64,000 bases of DNA. It comes from Porphyra umbilicalis. Lineage: Eukaryota > Rhodophyta > Bangiophyceae > Bangiales > Bangiaceae. Location: positions 1 through 64,000 of the forward strand of contig KV919009.1 in assembly GCA_002049455.2 (NCBI GenBank). The letters are read 5' to 3'. Position 1 is the stretch's first letter; every line of letters begins with the position of its first letter. The notes under the pieces are model-generated. The model worked only from the letters and a program-made list of their open reading frames with translations. It was not told where the DNA came from and did not search any database. The translations under genes were made by a program, and so were the position numbers. Shown in pieces: positions 52,294-62,120 of this stretch.

Positions 52294-55200
52294 CTGCCGT
52301 GCAGATCCCTGCGGCGACCATCCACGGCGTTGCGTCCTGCGCTGGCTTGTATGTTGCTAACCGCATCTTCAACGTCCCTTGAGTCTTTGGTCATCACCCC
52401 GGACGCGACTGTTCTGCTCTCTCTTTGTAACGTCCGTATCTTGCGGCAGACTAAGCATGCGCGAGAGAAGGCTGCTTTCGTTGTGTGTCTCTCGTTTGTG
52501 TCAGGTGGGGACGTTTGTCGGTACGAGAAGGAGGTTCGCTTCAAGTACGACCTGAACCTGACTGTTATTTATTCCCCCATTGAGTGACCCACTGACGCTG
52601 CTTTGAGTTTCTGGCCTCAGAGTCATTTATGCAGCGGCGGACGTGAAGTATGCCGTTTGAGGAGGGTGTGGCCGCATCTTGAAGTCTATTGGCGTCAGCA
52701 AGACGCAAATCTATGGATGGGTGCGAGACGCCAGGGCGCAGCACGCCAGCCTGCAGGCGACGACAGCGCGGATACGACTGAGACCGCGCCTGCGTAATTC
52801 GGATAAGACGGGGCAATCGGGGAGCGACAGCAGCATTGCCCAACGTCGGACAGCGAGCGACTAAAGAAGCAACGCACGTGCTTCCAACTGCGCCTTTCGG
52901 GAGACCGAAGAGAGCCCCCCAAACGATTGCGTGTGTTTCTCGCCGGTGCGTAGTATTACTTGCTTCAAACCATGTGGTTTTGTCCCACGTTGTCAAGACC
53001 AGTGTAAAAAAACTTTCACAACGACGACGTGCTCGGCGGCAGCCACTGAACTCCATGTGCTGGTACTACCTGCCCTCTACGCGACCCTCCAAAGCGACGG
53101 CTTCGACACTGACGAGAGTCGCGACACGCGCGTGTTGCTGGTGTCGGCGGTTCCTGCTGCTGCCAGCGCGCCGTTGGCCGCCGACGCCGGGATGGGTCGG
53201 CCGGGGGAGGTCAGCACCCCCCGGCCAAGCCGGGCGTTCGGTGCCAGGGCGCCACCGGCACCGCCCTGCCATTATGTCGCCTTGGCGGATCGCTTGATTG
53301 TTGTCCTGCCGGCCGTCACACCCACGGCCCACCGCGACAGGCAATACGCCAGACACCGTGGGCGCGCGCGCTTGAGGACTCTCGTGTCACGTTGCCGCTG
53401 GCACCCTACGCGACGGCATCTCCGACCACTCCCCCTCTCCTGCATTCACTGACCCATCCATCGGCGACGCCGCCGTTAATGGTCTGCAATCGAGCACTGC
53501 TGGTGCCGCGCCGAGAGCGAGCGACGGGAGCACCCTGTCCGAGTCCGGCCCCGCTGCGTTCGCCGCGCCGACGCCGACGTCGGCGCTGCTTTAGATTCCG
53601 CGAAGGACCGCGCCTGTGCAATCTATCTTTTTGCCTGTGTGGAGGAGGCGACATACAGTCGCGGCAGGGCAGAAAAAAGACAACTGGACGCAGTATTCTT
53701 TTGCTTATCAAAAACGCAAGAGGCACAGAGAGAGGCATAGAAGCCAAGCGGGAGCAGCACAACTCACCCACGGGTCAGCAACAGCGAAGAGGGCGTCGCG
53801 CCGATCATCGCGGCTGCAACGTCATGGACGAGGTGCCACAGATTCCGGCATCACCGCCGTCTTCGCGCGCGGCGCGGTCGTCGGCCTCGCCGTTCATGAC
53901 GCCACAGACCGGCGGCTGGCAGCCACGTCACCTACCGTCTGACACGTCGCCCCCACCGACTCCCAGCGCATCCACACTAACCGCCCACGCCGCCGTGAAT
54001 GCACGCTGTCCGTCTGATGCGCCGTCCGTCTCACCATCGCCCACGATTCAGGGGCGCGCAAAAAAACACTGCCTTTTCTGCCGCCCCGTCTTGAAGAGGG
54101 AAAACAGGACGCAAACAAGCAAGAACAATGCGACAGACTCATAAAATGAGACCCGTGCAGGCACGATGCGCGTCAGGTGTGTGCGCGTGGTCCGCCATCG
54201 ACAGTGATGATTAAACAGTCGCAGTGACGGGCACGCTTCAGGCTGCCCGTGCGAGTTAAGACAAGCGGCGAACAGAGAACGAAAAGAAACTTACCGGTGT
54301 GAGGACAAGGGACAAGCGTCGCAGTGCATCGTGCTGCAGGGGAAGAGCCTGTGAATACCATGACGGCGGTAAGGATGACGACGACGGCATGCACGATGGA
54401 TCGTCGTGGACGACCGCGACGCCCCCCCCCCTCCAGAACGTCCCGAAACGAACTGTTGAATCCGGCACCCCTCTCCAACTACCAAGAAAGGTACCCTTTC
54501 ACGAGGGCCCTCCAGGTCCAGGTCATTTTCAGGAGATCGCTCTGTCCGGCAAAAAACGTGGTCCACTTTATCAAATGTTCTCCATGATGCGTGGATTGGG
54601 CCGGCACGTCGATCGAAAAAGACGATCTTTGCGCTTTCGCAGAAGCTCACGTCAATTCAGGGCCCCAGATTCGCAGACCCAAGCCTTGGGAAGCGCCCGT
54701 CTCGCCGCAAGTGCACAATCTCACCAGTGAGTACTCGCAATGCAGAACACGTCTTGCAAGTGCACAGTCGATGATGTTCATTCAGAGGCGTCTCGGCTGC
54801 GCTGCTCGGCACCGTGCGGCTCAGCGCGCCGTCCGATGCAAGGTGCGTAACCACCGCGACTGCATGTCTGCCACTCGTCGTGTCAAAGCGGGGATACCTG
54901 CCTGACCTCGCACGCGGTCGACTGCAGTGCGCCATGCCTACGCACTTATAATACAGTTACAAGAACGCCCGTCATCGGCATTCGTGGCGGCGACATGGAC
55001 GTACGCGGCGACTACCGATCCATCAAGTGCACGCGATGCGCGTTCACGTTGGGCACAATTACCAATGGCACTCGGACGTGGCGTCCGGCTGCTGGCTGGG
55101 AGCTCAGGCTGGCTGCGCCGACGGGTGCGCCGCAGCGGAGACCAACGTGGAGCGCCTGAGTGGGGCCGGACCACCAGCTTGTAGGGGCACCGCCTGCGTA

Positions 55201-55334
55201 CGGCATTTGTAGGATGCAGAGCGAGCGCGTCGCTGCCACCGACTCCCGGGACAGGCCGTACTGCAAAGTCGACACCACTCTTGAAACGCCGTGGTCGAGT
55301 GATCGACGATCGTCGGGAGAGACGGGTACGATAT
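52294..55334. other. Intergenic with a possible transposase fragment
   Basis: No intact gene is recognised. At about 52,679-52,740 (+) one frame reads LKSIGVSKTQIYGWVRDARA, which looks like the helix-turn-helix of an IS630/Tc1-type transposase N-terminus, but the frame is soon lost and no DDE domain follows. 53,400-54,150 and 54,300-54,910 have medium open frames without domains. Confidence 0.4.
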
Positions 55335-56369
55335 TTATTGAGCAAGAATCGATGCGATCACAACGTCCACCCGATCAAATTGTCCGATAATTTGGCGCCG
55401 TGTGAGCATGCTGGCAGCCGTGGCCTGCATAAAATGCGGCTGGTCGAGTAGTTCTGGTCGAACGTAGACCAAATTGCGAATAATCGTCTTCAAGTCATTG
55501 AAGACGCCCTCGATGGGCTGCAGGTCGGGACTGTACGTCGGCAATCGCAAGAACGGCACGCCGTTGTTTCCAAGGAAGGTGTCACCGGCGGCGTCGTGGA
55601 TGGGAGCGTTGTCCATCAAGACAACGCAGTTATCCGGCTGCTGGGTCCACGGCCTCCCTGGAACGTACACACCCAACTTTGGAATGAGGTTCTGCACGAA
55701 GAGTCGCCAGTCCGCCGCCGTCAGCGCCCCCTTGCCTACGACGACCGACTGAAAGCCGAGAATGCCACCATCGCTCGACACTGCCATCGTGGTGCTCGTC
55801 CGCGGCACCGTGCGCGGGTCCCGACCCAGTAGACGAGAGCGGTCGTGCGCCAGGGCCCGTCCAAAGCGACGGAAGACGTCACCGCCGTCGGTGTGCGTCT
55901 CATCAACGGACACGATGCAGCGACGCGGGATGTGTTCGCGAATTGCCGCGTGCGTCAACCGCCGCGGCGCCGACGACTCCTCAAACAGCCGCAACACAAC
56001 CTTGCGGGTGAAGCCCAGCTTGTTGAGGTGGAAATCGACGGTGCTCTGCGAGCAGCGTAAACCGATGAACTCGCCACTCGCGTGGTTGCGCATCATGTCC
56101 AGCATTGCAGCGTGCTCGCGCAGCAGCGCCCGCGGGTTCTCTCGAACCAGAGCGACGATGGCCGACAGCAGCGTCATGTCGAACGCACAGTTGTCCTCGT
56201 GGCGGTTGCGCAGCACCGGGTTCCTCCATACCGACCCATGGTCACGGTAGTACAGCTTCCAGCGGTTAAGCGTCGAGCGCGTGACGCCGGTACTCTCGTA
56301 GATGATGTTGCGGCTCACGCCATTGTGCAGCATCGTGACAGCAATGAGCCGAATGTCCACCCCAAACAT
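55335..56369 (-). CDS. IS630/Tc1-mariner superfamily transposase (DD33E)
   Basis: 344 aa. I chose ATG 56,369 (MFGVDIRLIAVTMLHNGVSR) because upstream codons lie in the tandem repeat. An N-terminal HTH covers VTMLHNGVSRNIIYESTGVT and STLNRWKLYY. A second winged-helix-like region contains REHAAMLDMMRNHASGEFIG. The catalytic core follows: D156 in VSVDETHTD, D253 in VVLMDNAPIH, and E287 in LPTYSPDLQPIEGVFNDLK, with 33 residues between the second and third catalytic residue. The frame is intact and TAA ends it near 55,335. Terminal inverted repeats were not found by eye. Insertion beside the 164-bp array suggests it landed in, or helped spread, that repeat. Confidence 0.88.
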   Translation of the reverse strand: MFGVDIRLIAVTMLHNGVSRNIIYESTGVTRSTLNRWKLYYRDHGSVWRNPVLRNRHEDNCAFDMTLLSAIVALVRENPRALLREHAAMLDMMRNHASGEFIGLRCSQSTVDFHLNKLGFTRKVVLRLFEESSAPRRLTHAAIREHIPRRCIVSVDETHTDGGDVFRRFGRALAHDRSRLLGRDPRTVPRTSTTMAVSSDGGILGFQSVVVGKGALTAADWRLFVQNLIPKLGVYVPGRPWTQQPDNCVVLMDNAPIHDAAGDTFLGNNGVPFLRLPTYSPDLQPIEGVFNDLKTIIRNLVYVRPELLDQPHFMQATAASMLTRRQIIGQFDRVDVVIASILAQ

Positions 56370-56429
56370 GAGTCTCGCCTGGACCGCCACACCACCGACA
56401 ACTGGAGACGCAATTCGATCGTAACATGC

Positions 56430-57660
56430 GTCGCCCTCAGCCGCAAACACGACGCCGGCGACAATCACGCTGCACCCCGCAGCGTCGCGCACAACGAGCA
56501 GCATATGGACGGCGTCAACGGCGACGACGCGTGCAGCACGTCGGGAGTGCTGCACCCCGCAGCGCCTTCCACAACAAGCAGCAAATGGACGGCGTTAACG
56601 GCGACGAGGAGGGCCACACGACGCCGGCGAGCAGCGCGTCACCTCCCGCCGCGTCACCAAGCACGAGCCGCACGCGGACGGCGTCAACGACGACGACGCG
56701 TGCAGCACGTCGGGAACCTTGCCCGTCGCCACCGCGGCCGCCACGACGGCAGCGACGCGTCCGCCGGCCCCCGCCGCAAGCACGACGACAACGACCAGCG
56801 CGTTACCTCCCGCCGCGTCGCCAACCTCGACCGCCACGCGGACGGTGTCAGCGGTGACGGGGCTTGCAGCACGTCGGGAGCCTTGCCCGTCGCCACCGCG
56901 GTCGCCACGACGGCAGCGACGCGTGCGCCGCCCCCTGCAGGAAGAACGACGACAGCGACCAGCTCGTTACGTCCCGCCGCGACACCAACCACGAGCCGCA
57001 CGCGGACGGCGTCAACGACGACGACGCGTGCAGCACGTCGGGAACCTTGCCCGTCGCCACCGCGGTCGCCACGACGGCAGCGACGCGTGCGCCACCCCCT
57101 GCAGGAAGAACGACGACAGCGACCAGCGCGTGATCTCCCGCCGCGTAACCAACCACGAGCCGCACGCGGACGGCGTCAACGATGACGACGCGTGCAGCAC
57201 GTCGGGAGCCTTGCCCGTCGCCACCGCGGTCGCCACGACGGCAGCGACGCGTGCGCCGCCCCACGCCACGAGCACGACGACAGCGACCAGCTCGTTACGT
57301 CCCGCCGCGACACCAACCACGAGCCGCACGCGGACGTGTTCAACGACGACGACGCGTGCAGCACGTCGGGAGCCTTGCCCGTCGCCACCGCGGTCGCCAC
57401 CACGGCAGCGACGCGTGCGCCGCCCCACGCCACGAGCACGACGACAGCGACCAGCTCGTTACGTCCCGCCGCGACACCAACCACGAGCCGCACGCGGACG
57501 TGGTCAACGACGACGACGCGTGCAGCACGTCGGGAGCCTTGCCCGTCGCCACCGCGGTCGCCACGACGGCAGCGACACGTGCGTCGTCCCCGGCCACGCA
57601 CACGACGCCGGCAGCATTCACGCTGCGCCCTGCCACGTCGTCCACAACGAGTAACTCGTG
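56430..57660. repeat. Tandem array of 164-bp units
   Basis: The anchor CAGCACGTCGGGA recurs at about 56,701, 56,865, 57,029, 57,193, 57,357 and 57,521, always 164 bp apart, with a shorter first interval from 56,534. Each unit contains GTCGCCACCGCGG(T/C)CGCC, ACGACGGCAGCGACGCGTGC and CGAGCCGCACGCGGACGG. One frame reads HADGVNDDDACSTSGALPVA. The frame rotates from copy to copy. Confidence 0.93.
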
Positions 57661-58029
57661 GACGTCGTGTGTTCTTGGCCAGCTCGTCGCCGGCTGCGCG
57701 TGGGAATCCGTGGCCGCTGCCCAAAGACGGCTTCGCCTCCCGCCTCCCCCTCCTCCATTGTCCTTTCATGTTTTTTACTGTAATCACACATCTGAGGCAT
57801 GAAAATCTGCGTCCTGAGGCTCAGCCTCGACACCCCATGCAGGACGTGCCTCAAAGCGTGCCGGCCAACGAGAACATGTCGTTCCAATCTCCTCATTGGA
57901 TCGGCGCACGCTGATTGGGCGACTCGCGTGCATGCACGGTTGGAGGCTGCCGTCGAGGCTGCGCCTCAGCGTTGATGACCGCTGAGTCTCTGCGAGTGGT
58001 CTTCTGTCGCTGCCGCGGCCGCGCATGAC
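57661..58029. other. Upstream region of the SET gene
   Basis: Unique sequence between the 164-bp array and the methyltransferase gene. It contains a TTTCATGTTTTTTACTGTAA patch at 57,765 and the inverted pair CTGAGGCTCAGCCTCGAC (57,813) and GTCGAGGCTGCGCCTCAGCG (57,953). Confidence 0.4.
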
Positions 58030-60939
58030 ATGGAGTGTTCCGACTTGCATCTGCTCCTGGACTGGCCTGACCTGTGTCAGCCCTGTGCCTTGACCCATGT
58101 CGAAGACGACGACGCCTACGAGCCACGAGGCCTGGTTCGCACCGTAGCCGACGTGCTCGATACAACTGCGCGCTATACTCTGCGTTGGCAGCGCACGGCG
58201 GTAGCGGTCGCCATTCGGCTTAACCGTGCCACCGTTCACCGGCAGCAGCGTGTTGCTGCTGCTTCTGCTCCCTCAGGCGACACTACGCCGATTTTGGCGA
58301 CCTTGGATGTAGCGCGTCTGGTGCGCAGTGAGGGCACCGGCGCCTATGACGCCTGGTGGGTTGTAGGGGCTTCCGCTGCCAGCGACGCCGGCACGGCCGT
58401 ATGGAGTGACCAATGGTCACAGCGTGGAGAACCTGCGTTGCGTCAACATGTGAGTGTGCGAGGCACCGACAGTGCTGATGGTAAACGCGGGAGCTGCGAC
58501 GACGGGCTCTCAGAGAGCGACCCAGAAGAGCCGTCGCTACGTACGGTGCCAACGGTGCATTTGTTGTCGGCTGGACGTCCAGTGCGTGGAGGTAATAGGC
58601 AGCGCGCTGGCGCGGCGCCGATGCCCGCCTCCGAGTCGCCTTCCCTCTATGCGCCAACAACAACTACGGGGTTTGCTGTCCCTACGGGAACGCCACTGCC
58701 GTCGGGCGACGATCTACCGCGGGCCGGCACCATACGGACGATCATGCTTCCGTTTGTCGAGCGGCTGCCGACGCACACGTTCTGCACGCTCACCCGGCGG
58801 GTGTGGCGGCGCATCGAGGACGTTTCGGCGCCGCGGTTTGTGCCGTACATGGGCGGGGTGACGGGTGCGTTTGCCGAGTCGGCGTGGCGCGCTCGCTTGG
58901 ACAGGTGGGCGGGTGTCGTCGACAGCGACAGCGACATCTCCGAGGAAGACGCTGCTGACAGAGGGGTGGGGTACTACGGCCTGTCAGCAAGGACGCGGCG
59001 AATGGCAGAGCGTGCCGGGATGCAAGCTGTCGTGAGCATGCTGGGCGACGACCAGACCGTGGTTGACGCCATTGCGCGCGGATTGGGCCGACCTTCGGCC
59101 AGAGTTCGACGGACGATTGACCTCGTCGACAGACGCGCCCGCCAGCACGCAGCTGCACGGAAGAGACGCATCGAGCGAGCCGCACGCCAATCCGCGCTGG
59201 AGCGATTGACGGGCGGCGCTAGCTTGGCAGTCGTTCTAGCCAGTGGCGCCGCGCGTGCTCGCCCGCGTGCAAGTCCCCGGTCGGCGTCTGGGCCCCGGCA
59301 CGCCGACACAGCGGCTGCGCCGCCAGCGGCGTTTGTGGGCAACTGGGGCCAGATGGGCTCGGCCGTCGATGCGGTGGCGGTGGCAGCGGCCGATGCAACA
59401 GCGGCCGGCCTTCCCCGAGCCAGCCGTGCGTGGGCAATGCGACAGGTGGGGGAGGTAGTGTCGGTGCTGGCTGATGCAGACGCCCACAGACGCGACGTCG
59501 CCGGCGTGCGCGACGTGCTATCCACGCTCCGGCTGACCGACGGTGCCGACCGCGTTGCCGAGTTGCCCTGTGTCGGATCATTTCTTGGATGTGCTCCTCC
59601 GCCTCATGCGTCTGCGCTGGCGGCGTCCATCGACGCGTCGACTGATTTCATGGATTCGTCGGCGCCGTCGCGAGACACATTGGCGCGTCTGCTTTGTCGT
59701 GTATGCCTACGTTACGCCTGCCGCTTGCACGGTCCGTGCCCTCGCGACCCTCTGTCGGCGCCGCCACCCGCCCGACCCGTCACTCTTCCCCCCGACGTCC
59801 ATCGAGCGCTCGCCTACGTCGAGGCATTTGGGTGGCCAGTCGGCGGCGCCGCACCTGCGCGGGCGCCCTTCATGGATCCGATCTCTCCACCTACCAACAG
59901 CTCGTCGGCGACTGCAACCCCTCCCCTGTCGCAAGCAGCCTCGTCGCAGAGGCGGCGGCAGGAGAAACCGACCGCGTCGCCGTCGATAGAGGGCGGCAGC
60001 CAGATTGACAACGCGGCGGTCGACTTTGTGCCCTGCTTTCACGTCGGGCATTGTACGGAGCGGGTGTGCCGGTGCGCGCGCGCGGGTGTTCCCTGCGAGA
60101 AGTTTTGTGGTTGCTCTCACGTACGTTGGGTGGCTTCGGACCAGTCGTCAGCTACAGCCGCTTGGGCGACAGCCATCGACGTGCGCGCCGGCACCGGACA
60201 ATCGCCCGCAATCGCGTCGCCCTTGACGCCGTCGGACACTGCCTGGTTTTCAACTGTGACGGCTCCTGGGTCCCGTTTTTGCTGGCGACGGGTGCAGTGC
60301 GAGTGCTCGGCACCTGGGAGGTGCGCGACTGACGAGTGCCCGTGCTTCGGCGAAGACCGCGAGTGCGACCCGGACGCATGCTTCACGTGCGGCGCCGCTT
60401 GGTCGCCGGCATCCGGCGTCGACGACGCCTGCCCTCCATTTCGTGGCGGTGACCGCAACGATGAATGGCCGAAAGGCCTGCTGACGGCTGTCGACCCAGT
60501 CGCCGGTGGAGTCCCCGGCAGCCGGCGCTGCCGAAACGTACAGATGCAGGTCGGCTCCCGTGTGCGTGTCGTGCTCGGGCGCTCCGAGGCACACGGCTTC
60601 GGCGTGTTTGCAGCTGAGCGCGCGACGGCTGGTGACTATGTCGGGGATTACGTGGGGGAGCTTCTCCCTCACGCCGATGCGCACACTCGCGGCCGCGTGT
60701 ATGACGCAATCGGGGTCAGCTTCCTGTACACGCTGACCCGCACACTCGTGCTGGATGCGACTCGCGTCGGCGGCTGCCTGCGATACATCAACCACAAACG
60801 GGACGGAGCCAACCTCCAGCCGAAGCTGCTCAGCGTTAGTGGGTACATACGGGTGGGGTTCTTTGCTGCCCGGGACTTGGTGCCGGGCGAGGAGCTGTTT
60901 TTCGATTATGGGTACAGTCTGGATGACTGGCGTGTCTGA
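58030..60939 (+). CDS. EZH/E(z)-like SET-domain histone methyltransferase
   Basis: 969 aa, related to the catalytic subunit of PRC2, which methylates histone H3 Lys27. Residues 1-670 are poorly conserved and contain an acidic stretch (DSDSDISEEDAAD) and a basic helical region (RRARQHAAARKRRIERAARQ). A CXC pre-SET domain starts near residue 675 (CFHVGHCTERVCRCARAGVP, CEKFCGCSH) and ends with CECSAPGRCATDECPCFGED and RECDPDACFTCG. The SET domain follows, with HGFGVFAAE, RYINHKRDGAN (N921, H922) and GEELFFDYGY (catalytic-type Tyr960). The NHS motif of EZH2 is NHK here, with one extra residue before the next Asn. Two halves of the CXC domain are separated by 177 nt that start GTACG after H697 and end in CAG at 60,297. 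This could be an in-frame intron, though the insert also supplies part of a plausible CxC region. No stop or shift is seen; the gene appears functional. Confidence 0.9.
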   Translation: MECSDLHLLLDWPDLCQPCALTHVEDDDAYEPRGLVRTVADVLDTTARYTLRWQRTAVAVAIRLNRATVHRQQRVAAASAPSGDTTPILATLDVARLVRSEGTGAYDAWWVVGASAASDAGTAVWSDQWSQRGEPALRQHVSVRGTDSADGKRGSCDDGLSESDPEEPSLRTVPTVHLLSAGRPVRGGNRQRAGAAPMPASESPSLYAPTTTTGFAVPTGTPLPSGDDLPRAGTIRTIMLPFVERLPTHTFCTLTRRVWRRIEDVSAPRFVPYMGGVTGAFAESAWRARLDRWAGVVDSDSDISEEDAADRGVGYYGLSARTRRMAERAGMQAVVSMLGDDQTVVDAIARGLGRPSARVRRTIDLVDRRARQHAAARKRRIERAARQSALERLTGGASLAVVLASGAARARPRASPRSASGPRHADTAAAPPAAFVGNWGQMGSAVDAVAVAAADATAAGLPRASRAWAMRQVGEVVSVLADADAHRRDVAGVRDVLSTLRLTDGADRVAELPCVGSFLGCAPPPHASALAASIDASTDFMDSSAPSRDTLARLLCRVCLRYACRLHGPCPRDPLSAPPPARPVTLPPDVHRALAYVEAFGWPVGGAAPARAPFMDPISPPTNSSSATATPPLSQAASSQRRRQEKPTASPSIEGGSQIDNAAVDFVPCFHVGHCTERVCRCARAGVPCEKFCGCSHVRWVASDQSSATAAWATAIDVRAGTGQSPAIASPLTPSDTAWFSTVTAPGSRFCWRRVQCECSAPGRCATDECPCFGEDRECDPDACFTCGAAWSPASGVDDACPPFRGGDRNDEWPKGLLTAVDPVAGGVPGSRRCRNVQMQVGSRVRVVLGRSEAHGFGVFAAERATAGDYVGDYVGELLPHADAHTRGRVYDAIGVSFLYTLTRTLVLDATRVGGCLRYINHKRDGANLQPKLLSVSGYIRVGFFAARDLVPGEELFFDYGYSLDDWRV

Positions 60940-60954
60940 CGCGGTTGCTCTGCC

Positions 60955-61500
60955 TGTTGGTGCTTGCTGGCGACGCGGCGGGCGGTGGCTCCGGCGTCGG
61001 CGGCGTCCGTGTCGTCGCGGTGTCCAACGCCGTCGACGCTCCCGTCTTGGCGACCTCGTCCGCGACGCACAGTCGGCGACGCGGGTTCCGCTACTCATCA
61101 GCGTTGGCGCCCGCCGCGTGCAGCACCTCGTTGGCGACACGGCGGGCGGTGACGCCGGTGTCGGCGTCGTCCGTGTCGTCGCGGTGTACAACGCCGTCGA
61201 CGCTCCCGTCTTGGCGACCGCGTCCGCGACGCACAGGCGGCGAGACGGGTTCCGCTACTCATCAGCGTTGGCGCCCGCCGCGTGCAGCACCTGGTTGGCG
61301 ACGACGCGGCGGGCGGTGACGCGGGCTTCGGCGCTCGCCGCGTGCAGCACCTGGTTGGCGACGCGGCCGACGCCGGCGTCGGCGTCGTCCGTGTCGTCGC
61401 GGTGTACTACGCCGTCGACGCTCCCGTATTGGCGACCGCGTCCGCGATGTACAGTCGGCAAGATGGGTAGCGCTACTCATCGGCGTTCGCGTCCGCGGCG
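60955..61500 (-). repeat. 164-bp family in inverted orientation
   Basis: CTACTCATCAGCG recurs at 61,091 and 61,255 (164 bp) and again, as CTACTCATCGGCG, at 61,473 (218 bp, explained by one added 57-60-bp subunit and a small deletion). GTCCGTGTCGTCGCGGTGT is shared by successive units. Read as reverse complement, the CGCCAACGAGGTGCTGCACG segment aligns with the CCAACCACGAGCCGCACGCG segment of the array at 56.4-57.7 kb. This is therefore the same family on the other side of the SET gene. Confidence 0.85.
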
Positions 61501-61757
61501 TGCAGCACCTCGTTGGCGACGCGGCGGGCGGTGACACCGGCGTCGGCGCCCGCCGCGTGCGGCACCTCGTTGGCTACGCGGCGGGCGGTGACGCCGGCGT
61601 CGGCGCCCGCCGCGTGCAGCACCGCATTGGCGACGCGGTGGATGGTGACGCCGGCGTTGGCGCTGGCCGCGTGCAACACCTGGTTGGCCTCGCGGCAAGC
61701 GGTGACGCCGGCGTCTGCGCAAGCCGCGTGCGGCACCTGGTTGGTGACGCGGCAAGC
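61501..61757 (-). repeat. 57-bp tandem repeat encoding a 19-residue unit
   Basis: GTGC(A/G)(G/A)CAC recurs at 61,500, 61,557, 61,614, 61,671 and 61,728, exactly 57 bp apart. In the minus strand the units stay in frame as DAGVTARRVANEVLHAAGA with substitutions. The same subunit forms part of the 164-bp repeat. Confidence 0.92.
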
Positions 61758-62120
61758 GTCTGTGCTCGTCTATTTCATGGCGCCGTCTATTTCTTCGGCG
61801 CCGTCCCCCTCGCAGGCGTGTGGATGCTGGCGGGTGGGGAAGTGCGGGCGTCCCGCTGGCGCGCCGCCGCCACGCACGTGCGCGTGGCGGTGGTGCACCT
61901 GCCGGGGGCGGCGAGCTGGGACGACGGTGGCGCCGACGTGTGTCCAGCATGTCGCGTTCGTTTTGATGCGATACGGATTGTGCGACTTTTTTTCTCTTCT
62001 GCGTCGTGTTGGTTGACAGGCGTCTTCGCAAGATCCAGGAGCTCCGCAAGAGAGAGAAAGAATCAGGCGCTTGTCGGGAGCAGGAAAAAGGTGGGATTTA
62101 CTCGTTTCAGTTCACTGTAA
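61758..62120. other. Spacer between repeat arrays
   Basis: Unique sequence with open frames running out of the 57-bp array. No domain is recognised; it becomes A/T-richer after 61,960. Confidence 0.35.
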
